Positions 23,605 through 36,191 of a stretch of DNA of 64,000 nt are shown in pieces (the stretch's first letter is position 1; every line of letters begins with the position of its first letter). Under the pieces are notes generated by a model. It did no database searches and was not told where the DNA came from. It was given only the letters and a program-made list of their open reading frames with translations. The DNA lies in contig JAIVEN010000001.1 in NCBI GenBank assembly GCA_026686845.1, positions 34,898,001 through 34,962,000 of the forward strand, in the 5' to 3' direction. Origin of the DNA: Adenanthera pavonina. Lineage: Eukaryota > Streptophyta > Magnoliopsida > Fabales > Fabaceae. Position numbers and translations under genes: made by a program.

Positions 23605-25828
23605 AAAATAATAAAGAGCGTACACCTAAAACTATAATGAAAACTAAGCCTAATCCTAAACTAGATGTAACTAAACTAGACAAAAACTAACTAATACAAT
23701 GTATGGAAGCATGAATGAATGAATGAATGTTAGTGGAAGTGTGAGAATTGGTGCATGGAATTTGTATGTAGAATGAATGGAAGATGGAATGAGGTTATGC
23801 AAAATGTAATAAGTGGACTAAACTAATTACAAGAAATTTGAAATCTATCTAATACAAGACCTATATGAGAATAGATGCAAAATGAATTAATTAGACCTAA
23901 GATAAACAAGAACTAATGCCAACTACTGACACCTAAATGAAACTAGTATGCAAAGCTTGTATGCAAGCTAATCTAAAAGCAAGAGAACTAAACTAGATTA
24001 AATGGAATGGAAATAAAAGACTAAACTACCTAAACTAACTACCAAAATACTAACTAAATTATAATTACAAAACTAAACTAAATGCTCACTAATTACCTTA
24101 CTAATGCAATAATACAATTACCAACTAATCAACCACTAAAAGAGATGATATACAACAAATGTTTGATGCTGAAATTTGATCAAACAAAGGATTAGGGGGC
24201 TTCCTATAGGAACTAGACCAATAGAAAGGAAAGGAATTCGAATGCACCAAGGAAAAGGAAAATGGAAAGGAAAATAGCAACTACCAAACACTAACAACCC
24301 ATAAAAAGGAAACTAGAATGGAATGGAAAGGTGAATCAATTATGGGCTTGATAAGAGTAAAATGGGCTTACCCTCACTTAATCTAATGATTAATTATGCT
24401 TCAGAATTAATTACTTAAGTTAACTAATTAGATTAGGCAATTACAAATTAAGTCCAATTCTAGATCTAATTAAGCTAGTTTGCACTAGTATTTAACTAAG
24501 CCAATTTAATTATGCCTAATTCAATTAATTAAATCAATTAATATGTTGGTTAAGCTTAATGATCAGATTTGTACATCAAGAATTAATTACCCAATTAAAC
24601 CTAATCACATAATTTAAGCACCAATTTTATCCACCTAACTTAATATCAATTAGATTACATCATCAATTATTGATTTCACCTAATTAATACTAATCCAGAC
24701 TATAAGTTTGAAATATACAGGTCAAGACAGTAGTAAGAACAAGCTCAAATCAACATTGATTGATCAAAATCAAAGTATACAAACTAATCCAATCAAGTCC
24801 TAATAACTCTATATCATTATCATTACAATATTCCATCAATTCCAACCTAAAACCTAGATCATATCCAATGTAGATTGAAAGGAAATGGTAAGAGAAGAGT
24901 AAGAGAACATCTTAAGCATTTTGGATAGCATCATAAGCTCAAGAACCACATCATTCATGCCTCACACCATAGCCAATTCACCAAAGAGTTCAAGCTTCCA
25001 TTGTCATGATGATGAAATCCCAACTGAATGAAGATGGAAGTAGATGAATTAGTAGCTAAAATGATAAAAAACTTAAGCTTCCATGGTGGTAGAATTTGGC
25101 CAATCAAGATTAGAAGAATGATGAAGGAGTTTGATGAAAGGAAGGTGGAGGATAATAATAGAGATAATTTAAATAGTGAAAACGGTATGGAAAGTTAAAA
25201 AATAATGGCTGGAAGTTGCAGAAATCTCCCTAGGAGAGCAAATTGAAAGAGATAAGAAAAGAGAAGGTGGCGTCAATCATGTGTCTTAGCCAAATAAGAA
25301 TTGTAAGCTAGGTTCAGGGTAGGTTTTTAGGGGTATTTTGGGCAGAAAAATGTTCATTAATGGTGGCATATGAGATGTATGAGTAAGGATTAAGTAGCAT
25401 CCAAATGGATGGTGATTAGGCAATAGAAAGATGTTATGTCAAAGAGAGAGCAAATAGGGCTTAGGTGGAAATTTAGAAGATAATAAAAAATGGTGAGGTG
25501 GAAAATTAGGAGAATTATGTGGTACCAATTAAGCCCTTAATGTTCAGCAACGAGTCCACAGCGCATGCCCAAAAACCTATTATGAATAATCAACAAATGT
25601 TACAAGAAATAGTGAATGTAATGTATAAAGCATGTAATACTTTTTAATAAAACTTTGGTTAAGAAAAATAATCAACATTAAACCACAAATTATGAATGAA
25701 ATTAACATAAAAAATGAAAGAAAATATTATGAAATTTCTGCAAAAGAAAGGAACAAAAAGTCCTAAGAAAATGAGTTTTCAAGAAGAATTACCAAAACAC
25801 TGTCAATTGACCAAACTCTAACTCTCTT
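23605..25828. other. Unassigned AT-rich stretch
   Basis: About 2.2 kb that I cannot assign. It is very rich in ACTAAACTAA and AATTAATT words, holds a short (GAAT)n/(ATGA)n run at about 23732-23750, and has no open frame worth calling. It lies between the outer ends of two R copies that point away from it (R4 on minus, R5 on plus). It might be noncoding interior of an LTR element or old host DNA. It has no match elsewhere in the window that I can see. Confidence 0.5.
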
Positions 25829-26164
25829 TGTAATATCCTAAATTTTATTGGATATCAAGTAATGAAAGGGAAACAATAAATGATAATGTAAAATGTATAA
25901 GGAATTCATGAAAATAGATAGACACTGTTTTACATGAAATAGGTCAAAGAGGTATTTTTCCTGATTGGACGGAAAAATGAAAAATTTCATTTTGCCCTAG
26001 AAATTATGATAATTGCATTTTAGTCTCTTAAGTGGAAAAGCTATGTGGGATATGCATGTGAATATATTTTGGGGAAAATTACAGCAAAAAACATGAGTTC
26101 CTCATGGTGGAAAACCTTATGAATAAATATTGATTTCATGAAAAAGCAAAGGATAATAAAATGA
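25829..26164 (+). repeat. R5, LTR-like repeat, internally deleted
   Basis: It starts TGTAATATCCTAAATTTTATTGG, the canonical R start, and follows R6 for about 260 bases. It then jumps to a later R segment (GGAAAACCTTATGAATAAATATTGATTTCATG, compare R6 near 29480-29515) before it meets the Copia LTR F1. The remainder is missing. Confidence 0.7.
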
Positions 26165-26523
26165 AAAGAAAGTTAAGGACTTTAACATTGAACTTCAAAA
26201 TTCGTCTATTACAAAGTGACATTTCAATTTGGAGTTTGCAAAAGATATCAAATGTTAGTTCATGTAAATTTTCATATTGAAAGTACGTCTAAAGAGATTG
26301 AACAACTTCCTCATGTTTTCATATAGAATTTCAAAATTTGAATTTCAGAAACTAAAATTTGCTTGTCAAAGACATCTTCATACAAAAGTTCTTCATTACG
26401 AAGTTTGAACTTTGAGCTATAAAGTTTGTCTATCAGAGGTATGCTATACCATGACATACAAGTTCTCACTTCAAAGTTCGTACTTTAAAACTCAAAGTTT
26501 GCCTATCAAAGGCTATGACTTTG

Positions 26524-28111
26524 TTTTGAATCAAGTGTTTTTTATGATTCCAAACAACTGGTACTTGGGAAGAAGATATCAAAGGAGTACAAGAGATCTC
26601 AAGTGAAGAAATTTAGGAAGAAATGAGTACAAGATTAATTTGTAGGATTTCTCATAGTGTTCACAGAGTAAAAGGCTTTGATCTTGCAACCAATGATTTT
26701 AAATATGTGTTTTTCAACATTCCTATACTAACTTATGATATATTTGAAAAATATCTACTGACAGATGAATTTTGAAGTGTTAAACTTCATATCTTACTTT
26801 GAAAATTCAAACTTTGATGAGTGAAATTCTAAGTTACAGAGATGTTGCCTTTGACAAACCAATTTCAGCTTGTTGAAATTTGAATTCTAAGTCCAGCATA
26901 ATTTGTGAAAAATGAAAAATTTATCTGAAGTTATGACAAAGTTTATCTGAAATTAAAGTGCAAAAAGAGTTCTAAGTCAGTCGCTCTGATAGACGAACTT
27001 TGGTTTTGAAAATTCAAACTTTGAAGTGAAAATGTGTAAGTCTGATTAGATGTCCCTCTGACAGACGAACTTTGGTTTTGAAAATTTGAATTTTGAAGTG
27101 AAAATATATAAGTCTGATTAGAGGTCTCTCTAACAGACGAATTTTGAAGGCTTAAAATTCGAATTTCGTAAAGGAGAACTATGGTCCCATATTAAGTTGC
27201 TTACTGATAGACGAATTTTGGTTGCCCAAAATTCAAATTTTGAGTGCACTATAGCAATATGGAACAACTATTCACACTTATCAAAAGTACTTTAAACTTG
27301 AAAATTCATATGTTCTTATATAGGAAATATTTGTCAAGGTGAAAATTCAAATTTCACCTTTGAACAAATGAACTTTAAAGTTTAACGTTAAAGTCTTTAA
27401 GTTACATTCTATGCAAAATTCATTTGTTGACACCCTAAAATTCAAACTTTAGATGTTAGATGCATTAAATGCTGTTGGTGAATGGCTAGTTTTGCAGAGT
27501 AACCATTGGGTAATGTCTCTAACAGCTAGATCTTGTCTCTAACATATAGTTAAGACATAAATCTATAAATAGAACTTCATTTAAAGTTGTGGGTAACAAT
27601 TTTACATTGTATATACTGAAACTCTGTCAAAATCTTTAGAAAAAGCCTTTTACTCTCTCAGACTTCATTCATTGCACTTCAACTATCAAACATACTCTAT
27701 ATTAGAGAGTTTCTCTTATTGTAAACAATCTTATCTTTATCTGGAAGAAAAATTTTCTTATGATGAGATTTCATAAGGGATTCGGGAAGCACTTAGCTAG
27801 AGTGTAGAGTGAGAATCTTTAAGCTCTTGGAGCAGAACACAAGATTATACTATGGCATTACAAGGAGTCCACTGAATTCTTGCAAGATAGTGGAAAATCT
27901 CAAGTGGTAGCTTAAGGACTGGACGTAGGTCCAGAGGAAGAGACCAAATTAGGATAAATCTGTGTCTTTCTTTCCTCTACCTTGCTTACTGCCTGTTACA
28001 TTTTGTACTTTGCTATTCTACAACTTTTGGTTTAACTACTCTTTTATATTTTTGCAGAAAATTTCAAACTTCCCAATTCATCCCCCTCTTGGGAAGCCAA
28101 TAGACCTAACA
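26524..28111 (+). repeat. F2: solo Copia LTR inside F1
   Basis: A near-complete 1588-bp LTR on the plus strand, from TTTTGAATCAAGTG (TGTTGAATC with one change) to AAGCCAATAGACCTAACA. It is flanked by CTTTG (26519-26523) and CTCTG (28112-28116), a 4-of-5 target duplication. No PBS, PPT or coding sequence adjoins it, so it is a solo LTR left by recombination. The conserved block lies near 27889-27960. Confidence 0.85.
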
Positions 28112-28212
28112 CTCTGAATTCACTTTGAACTTCACTAGCAGTCGAATTTTAACTAAATTCATGTGAATTTTGCATACTTTCACTAACTATGCTTAGCTTG
28201 AAATTCAAATTT

Positions 28213-30517
28213 TGTAATATCCCAAAATTTTATTGGATATAAAGTAATAAAAGAGGAAGAAATAAATGATAACATAAAATGTACAAGGAATTCATGAAAA
28301 TAGACAAATACCGTTTTGGGTGAAAAAGGGCAAATATGTCATTTTTCCCTATCAGATGAAAAATGAAGAAATTATATTTTTGCCCCTAAAGAATTATAAA
28401 AATTACATCCACATCCCAAATTATATAAAATTCAAGTGGAGAATAAGTTAAAAGCCTTTTGGGAAAAATTACACCTAATAACTCAAAAGTTTCAGAAATT
28501 ATAACTTAATCCTGGGGTCAGGGTAATTTTGTAAAGATATAAAATTACTGTCAAAACGAAGCCCTCAACGAGAGAAGTCCAATGGTATATGGCACTGAGG
28601 GTTAATGTTCAAGAATAAGGAAATAAACAGTGTCAGGTGTCCAAAAGTAACAGTAAACTAATAAAGTAAACTGTGGGCTTTACCATGGTTAAAATGTAAC
28701 TAGGATAGGATATGAGTCATACACAGATACCATTTGACACAGGATACTTATGAAAATTTAAAAAAATCAGAATAATCCTATAGCCCAAAAATGCTAAATT
28801 ACTATAAAAGACGATTTTGTCGGTACAGTTAAAAATTACCTGGTTCAAGATATATCTAGACCAGGAAAAATTGAGTATGTTGGACGCTTGGAACACTTTC
28901 AATGGGTAGCTTGGGCAGCTTGATTGTTTACAAAACTTCTCCAAGAAGTTGTCACTTTATTTTTGGCCAAAAAGTAACTTAGGTTAATTAAGAGAATAAC
29001 CATGATTAAGTACATTGTTAGGCCACCTAATTAAGTCATTAAATACTCTCTTTCCTCTTCATCTGCACAACCATTTCTAGCAACAAATACAAAGGAAAAA
29101 AACCATGAAGAGGAAGAGGAGAAAAGAGAGAAGGAGAAGAGAAAGCTTGAGGCAAGATTGAAAGCTAAGTTTTGGTAAGTTGTTTCTACTACTTCAAGCT
29201 TGATGTTCAAAAGGTTTGGAGCATGGTTTATGATTTAGTTTTTTTTCTCCATCCTCTTAGGGTTTCAGCCATGGCATGATTAAGCAAGGAAATGGATTTT
29301 TCCAACCATAAATCATAGGGTAAATCATAGAATGTTCATTTAAAGCTTGAATATGCAAGTAGTTTGTTCTATAACAAAGTGTAGCAATTTTTCTTGAATT
29401 CCCCTAATTTTTTATGAGCTACTATTCACTCTTACAGTTGGAATTTCATAAATTTGACCTCAAAAATGGGTTCCCCATAGTCCAAAACCTTAGGAACAAG
29501 TGTTGATTTCATGGAAAAGCTTAAGATTAAGAAAGTGAAAATTTAGGGCTTGAAGTTTAATTTGTATCAACAGTAATCATAGCTAGAGATGGAATTGGTA
29601 ATTCTGAGGACATATTTGGATTCCTCATGAAAAATTACATGGAATAGAGGTATAATTCATCATTTTTTGAGCTAGGAATGAATTTTTGGTGAATTTTTGA
29701 AGAATTAGAGTTTCATGAACAGTTTTTGAAGAAAGTCATAGAATTATTAGCTTGAACAATTGTTTGATGATATGTTTAGGTTTGAGGAAGCCTAAGAAAT
29801 CTTGGAGAAGTGTTAGAAGGTCCAAGAAGTATTGGACAAAGTGTGGGAAGCAAGGAAGTACTATAAGGCAGATAATTCTCTTTACTAACATCACATTCTC
29901 ATTATTGTTTCTTTGATATTTGACATCATGGCATATATATGAAATGTTGATTTGTGATATTTCTATGTTTTTGGCTGAGTTGTATGAGGGGTTTGGAGCC
30001 CCGAGATGTCCATTTTAAAAAATGAAACTATGCCAAAATTTTTATAAAATTCATATGTTCAAATGAATGTGTTACTGTTTGGACTTTTTGATGTATAAAG
30101 TATGAATGTTATATATGGTTGAAATGATCCAAAGATCATTCAATTTGGATATGTATAAGAATTATGGTGATTTTTCAAAGTTAGCCCAGAAAACTGGAAT
30201 TTCAGGAATTTACCATATGAACAGTAGAAATTCATAAAATTTACTGTGCAAATTGGCCAAGTAATTGCTCTTATTGATATTTTTCCCATGTAAATGTTTT
30301 AAGCTATCCAGAGAGATTAGAATCACTCTCATATGATTTTTATTAAATTAGTTACGATTTTCATAAGTTTGCCGAAAAATGGAATTAAATAAATAGTACC
30401 CTTTAAATTGATTAAATTTATTATAATATTTTATTGTGATTCAAGCTTCTATTTAGGTATAGTTGGTCTCTAATGAGGACTAATACATGGGAAACGGTCC
30501 TAAGTAGAGGTGTTACA
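28213..30517 (+). repeat. R6: complete solo R repeat
   Basis: The clearest R copy: 2305 bp from TGTAATATCCCAAAATTTTA to GAGGTGTTACA, with a perfect duplication AATTT at 28208-28212 and 30518-30522. It is inserted in F1. No coding region. It has a purine tract (29085-29150), donor-like TTTTGGTAAGTTG (GT at 29175) and a possible 88-nt exon 29780-29867, although the donor there is GC. The frame on the minus strand at 28717-28944 is a chance frame. Confidence 0.9.
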
Positions 30518-30861
30518 AATTTCACAATTAAAATTCATCTATCAAAGATGAAAACTCTGTAACTTTGAACTTCACCGAGCAAAGTGCGAATTTTATGCAA
30601 AGTAAACATGAATCAAGTAGCAAAGTTCATCTATAACACATGCTAACATTAGATAACTTTTAAAATAACTCATTTGAATAATGTGGTAACATAAATAAGT
30701 AAGATTTAGAGCTTTTTACCTAATGTACATATCAAAAGTCCTAAAAACTAATTTTTCACTTGATCTTCACTAGATTTCTTCACTTTATACTTTCATACTC
30801 CTTTGATATCAGTTGTCCAAATTCTAGTTGTTTGGAATCATAAAAAAATTTTGATTCAACA

Positions 30862-31095
30862 AATTCCACCAAACTTTGATTCCAACTAAATTGTGAAAAA
30901 TTACACCTAAGTGCTTGGAATTTAGCAAAATTCCACTATAAAAACCCCAAGTATGGAGGACAAAAATAATGGAAAATTATGATTCACCACTAGCCCACTT
31001 GATTATGAAGAGTTTGCATCTCATGTATGTGTTGTAAGTCCATCAGAAGCTTCATCATGCTGCTTAGCTTATTTTCCAACTTTGAGCTCTCATCC
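30862..31095. other. Unassigned short stretch
   Basis: 234 bases between the outer end of F1 and an R-type start. It includes GTGAAAAATTACACCTAAGTG, which resembles the GGGAAAAATTACACCTAA of R copies. Otherwise I see nothing in it. Confidence 0.35.
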
Positions 31096-31170
31096 TGTAA
31101 CATCCACCTTTTCATTGTCTGGTTTAAAGAAAATGCTCATTGCTAAGGCAATGTTTAAAGAAAAATTCTA
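31096..31170 (+). repeat. R-type start fragment
   Basis: It begins TGTAACATCCACC and shares the segment around CTCATTGCTAAGGCAATG with the start of R3 (CTCATGGCAAAGGCAATG, 20161-20178). It is a short left end of an R3-like repeat, cut by R7 at 31171. The frame running 31082-31342 crosses this junction and is not a gene. Confidence 0.5.
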
Positions 31171-34111
31171 TGACACCTTAACTCATGACCAGATTTTCCA
31201 TGTATTAGACTTTATTTCAATCCATTTAATCATGCAAAGAAGCTTAATCCACATGAGGGACCAAAACAAACAAAAATTAAAATTTCATATTACTATTCAT
31301 TTGGTTAACCTTTCTTCCATACCGAATTTTGAAAAATCATAACTAAATCTAAAAAAATTGTATGAGAGTGGTTCAAGTCTCTGAAAATAGCTTAAAACAT
31401 TTTCTACTTGGAAAAAGATATGAAATAGAAGATTTAACATGCCAATTGATACAGTATTTAGCACGAAAATCACTATTCAGTTGGTTATTTTATTTCTTCC
31501 CAGCATTTTGGCCTAAAACTTAAAAATTTATATCTCCTTCTATCTTGAGCCAAATCATGCATACTTTATATCATTTGAAAGCCCTATATGTCTACTTTCT
31601 ATTGTACATTTATTCAACTTATACAGACCATGACACTAACTTAAACTATTAAGGGTCAGAACACTACTTTTATCCGAACAGTTTTATGAAAACTTATATA
31701 ACTCTTCTTCTATAGCAACAATTGCATTCAAACTAGTGGCATTTCATTATTAAACATAAACCTTTCTAAGCATATAAACCACTGAATATTTGGAGCTCTA
31801 TATGGTTTTATACTACCTTTTGAAACAACCAGTATCTATAGTGAAAGTTCTAGTTTCTTCTACACTGCCTAGTTTTGATCCCTGACTTTAAAAATCCATT
31901 ATAGTTTGTATACTTAGCCATATGGGGTGATCTTTGAAAGCTTATTCCACCTACTTTCAGAGAATATATGATACTTATTTTAAATGCTTTGTTTTGAACA
32001 ATGTGCCTCTATTCTAATCACTAATGGTCATCATGGACAAAATGATGCCACAAGTTACGTAATAAGCTTCATGAACATATTACATCATCATTCATTATTC
32101 TAATTTCATACATAACATCAAAAGATGACTTAAGAAACATACTTGCATCAACATTCATGAGTTAACCTTTACATATGAATTTATGCATATTATAAAATTC
32201 TAACATCAATACTTGCAAAAACATATTATTCATTATCTTCCTCCTCCTCTCCTTTGGCTCTTCTTGGACTCCTAACAATTCTTTACCCCATCATGGTTAG
32301 CATTTGGAGGGGTGAGATTCAAAGAATCTTAGCAGCTAACACCCATTCATGCCTTCACATTATCACATTTTACATAAGATCTTCAAGAAATCATTAAACA
32401 AACACATTGGCATTTATAAGTCATATGGTTCTATAAAAATTTTGGCATGGTTTCTTTTTATAAAATGGATATCCCAGGCTTCCAAAAACCCTCAATCAAC
32501 TCAAAAACATTAGAAAGTAATATTGCAATCACATGACAAGGCATCAAACACATAGAAACCAATTATGATAATAAAATGCAAGTAGGGTGATTAAACTACC
32601 TTATGATATTCCTTTGCTTTCCAAACTTCGTAAACATTTTCTTTAATCTTCTTCAGTCTCCTTGAATCCTAATGCATCACAAAGTAAGGTCATTAGCCCT
32701 TAATTTCATGTCTTCACTCGCAAAGTACACACTTGAACTTGAAAATTTCACTTTGTTTTCCTCTTGGATTTTCTTGTACAATACACTTGCATTAACTTAT
32801 TTTAGACTCAAGGAATCCATTTTTGGGGTCAAGATTTTGAAATTCCCACTCTATCCTAATCCTAGGTCTGATAGAAAATGGCATGGAAATTTTAAAAAAT
32901 TATTTCCTCTAAGAACTTCCAATCTATTCACTTATTCATGCTTCTAGTCACTTATTTATGCTTTTTCCTAAGTTTATTTCACTGTAACTCAAATTTCTCT
33001 CTCTAAACTCATTCATGGATGAAACTTAAGGTGAGAGAAGAGAGGAAAAACTCCTTCAAACTGCCATAAGACTATTGCAAACATAAGCTAGGGAGCATAG
33101 AAATTCACCTTACAATTTGTGCCTTCAACACTTGCTTCCTTGCTCTTCCTTTCCTCTTCGAAAATTTTTCTCTTTCTCTCCCATATTGCTTCTATTTCAA
33201 ACTTGAAAATAAAGGAGAAAGAGTGGCTTTAAGTGCTTAACCATACATTGGGAGGAAAGATATCAAATAAGGAAATAGTAACTTGGGTTTAATTAACCAA
33301 CTTAGTTAACATTTTATGAAATAGTCCACTAGATGAAATAATTGAATTCCCCCCATGTCTAGCAGTTGTAAGTCATGACATTTGAGGGAAATTTTTTCCA
33401 AAATTTATTCCATAATTTTTAACAGTTCAAAATAACTCTTACTGATAAAATTTATTGATACTGATTAAATATTTTTGTTGTAATTGTCACTTAATTGATA
33501 CAGGATTGTTTTAAATTTAATTTTAGACTAACTCCATTATTTTGATCCCAAAATATTTCTATAAGGATTCACATCTTGTTCTCTTCACTTGTCTGCTTTT
33601 ACGGAGTTCACAAACTCCTTTTTCAGTTTAAAAATCACATTTGACCTTAAACTTAAACTATAAATTCATATGAACTCAATTGGCTTCTAAGCAGTATTCC
33701 ATTGAGTTTAGCCAACCAAGAGCTTTGTTTTGACAGGATTACCCTTGAATCAAGGCAAAATTATAATTTTTAATTCTTTCAAGCACTTTCCTGTAATTCT
33801 CCCTAGGGACTTCAATGCAACTAATTCCTTCCTTTGAGGACTACTTTGCAAACAATTCCTTTCCCTTGCGACTAAAATATAATTCTCACATTTTATTTTC
33901 TAACCCAGGAAATGACCATTTTGACTGAGCTAGGTCAAAAGTGCAATTTCTTTCTTATAAATTGCCCCAAAGACCCATTTTTTTAATAATTCTAATTATA
34001 CTTTGAAATTCATTTATCTTTCAACCTCAACCTCCCAATTACGCAATATTTATACCGTTGCGCTCAGCTCGAGACAAACTTCCATTCAACAAGTATATTG
34101 CATTTGAATCA
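31171..34111 (-). repeat. R7, LTR-like repeat
   Basis: A minus-strand R copy of at least 2.9 kb. Its low end reads TGACACCTTAAC followed by TTCCATGTATTAGAC, the complement of the usual R end. Its high end (TATTTATACCGTTGCG...CATTTGAATCA) matches the outer part of R9 (56361-56420) but stops about 200 bases short, where R8 begins. That fits an R8 insertion in R7. A TATAAATA is visible on the minus strand at 34048-34055. The second donor-like AAGGTAGTTT occurs near 32600. No gene. Confidence 0.7.
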
Positions 34112-36044
34112 TGTAACACCTTACTTTTAGGCCCATTTACCCATGTATTAGACCTCATTAGAGTCCAATTAGACTTGATTAGAAGCTTGAATCACATAAA
34201 AATTGAAAACATAATTTTCATTTGTCATGGTACTATTCATGTGACATTTTCCAATTTTCCTGATGAACTTTAAAAATTCATATCTCATTATTCCCTAAGT
34301 CAAATCATGCATTATTTATTACATATGAAAGCTCTAAATGTCTACTTTTTAGAAATATTTTTCTTACACATTTTTTCTACTTGAATAGAGCACGACATTC
34401 ACTTGAATCAATAAGAGTCAGAACTTAACTCTAACTGGAACGGTTTTAAGAGAATTTGCATATCCCTTCCTCTATATCTCCAAATGCTTTCAAACAAATG
34501 GCATTCATTTCCTAAGACATAGGGCTTTCCCAATACAAATGACTGATTTTTGGGAGCTCTGTATGATTTTATACTCCATTTTGAAGTTTCCAATACCTAC
34601 GTTCAAGGTTCTAGTTTTCCAACTTTTCCCTGTTTTTGAATCCTAATTTTGAAAATTCACCATAAATTGTAAACTTACCCAATTTAGGTTTTCTTTAGCT
34701 CTATAAAAAGCTTATTCCATCTACTTTTACATCATATAAATAACTTAAACTAATAGCCCTACTTTACCTAAATAGAAGCTACATTCTATCAAGGTATCCA
34801 TATTTAATCTTTTCATCCATACTTTAGCATAATAAACTTCATAACATACATCATTATTCATTGTTCCAACTTCATACATAATATCAAAAGATATCTCAAG
34901 GAACATACTTGAATCAATATACATGATTTATCCTTTGCATACAAATTTACATAGATTTTCCAAATACAACTTCATAGATTGGAAGTAATATCATGCTTCA
35001 ATCTTGTCTCCTATCTGCTTTCACCTTAGCACTTTGACCCTTCTTCCATAGCTCAAACCGAATTATATATAGCATTTGGAAGGAATGAGATTCAAAGAAT
35101 CTCAATAGTAATTACCCATTCAAGCATTCATATTGCCATTACAATTCATGAAAACATCAAGTAAATTCATTTAATCATAAATGCCATAACAATTTCACAA
35201 AAATTTTGGCAAAGTTTCATTTTATACTTTGGACATCTCGGCATTACATACCCCTCTTACAACTCAGCCAACATAAAAAATTCATCACAACCATCAAAGC
35301 ATTCAAGTGGCAAACATCAAGTTCATTGTAAAGCTTAAAACAATATAAGGAAAGAATTGGTAGTATACTACCGTTATGCCTCCTTTTCCTCTCCCTTGAG
35401 TTTTGCCTCTCTAAATCAATTTTGGACCATATAAGGTTTTGGACCACGAGGAATCCATTTGTTGGGTTAAAATTATGAAATTCCCACTCAAAATCAATGC
35501 CTTCTTCTAACCGAAAATAGCAAGAAAATGAGAGAAAATGCTTTTCTTTGAAATACAACCAATAATTACCAAAATCATGCTTCAAGTAGTTAGTTCATGG
35601 TTTCTCCTAGGTTTAATGTATGAAAAACACTTTCCCTCTCTTCCTGTACCTTAAATGAAATCTGGACTAGAGAGGAAGGAGAAGAAAATTCCATGGAACA
35701 ACATAAACTACTTAAAACAACCAACCAAAGATAGTAAGGAAGCTTACCAAGCTCTAGGTCATTGTAGCTTCATGTGTGCTTTCCTTTTCTCCTTTCCATT
35801 CTTTCTCTTCGTGCTCTTACTTCTCTCTTGCTCCCACTATTTCAGACTTCTCTTTTCCTTTCCAAAATGAGTGAAGGTCGGCCAACTCACGAGGAGAGGA
35901 GAGATTTTTCTTTTTCACAAGGTTACTTTACCTTTTTTTTTCTTTTCTCGAATACTTCTTCAAGAAGTATTTACAAAAATCATTTAAAAAATGAACTCTC
36001 ACATATGGCTAGCTGCCCACGTCTAGAATAGAAGGGGAGAGAGA
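34112..36044 (-). repeat. R8, LTR-like repeat, interrupted by Copia C
   Basis: A minus-strand R copy whose low end is TGTAACACCTTACTTTTAGG. It runs through AGCTTGGTAAGCTTCC (minus strand, near 35735) to 36044, where the 3' LTR of Copia C begins. The rest should lie beyond the right edge, after the 5' LTR of C. The pyrimidine-rich frames at 35655-36031 are antisense to the purine tract and are not genes. Confidence 0.7.
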
Positions 36045-36191
36045 TGTTAGAATAGTTGGCTTTCCAAGAGGGCGGTGAATTGGGAAACTCAAAATTTTTT
36101 TGCAAAGATGTAATTTCATAGTAAAGGTAGAAGTTTGTAGAAAAATAGAGTGCAGTGAAAATGAAAGTAAACGCAAGAGGAATGAAGAAAT
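36045..36191 (-). repeat. Copia C 3' LTR, low-coordinate piece
   Basis: It begins TGTTAGAATAGTTGGCTTTC with the CCAAGAGGGCGGTGAATTGG motif that ends every related LTR on the minus strand. It stops at GAAAT (36187-36191), the target duplicated by E, and resumes at 38622. Confidence 0.85.

Larger units (their letters stand above)
26165..30861 (-). repeat. F1: Copia LTR, truncated, with two insertions
   Basis: A minus-strand Copia LTR starting TGTTGAATCAAAAT at 30861. Only about 800 bp belong to F1: 26165-26523, 28112-28212 and 30523-30861. F2 and R6 sit inside it. The pieces join smoothly when compared with the C LTR (GGTGACTCTGAACTC near 39531; CACAACTAAAATTCATCTATC near 39641). The low end of the LTR is missing, and no internal region follows. 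Confidence 0.8.

Noticed and set aside
35655..36031. Two overlapping plus-strand frames with Phe/Leu/Ser runs that look like membrane segments
   Set aside because: They are antisense to the purine tract of R8; the hydrophobicity comes from pyrimidine-rich DNA.
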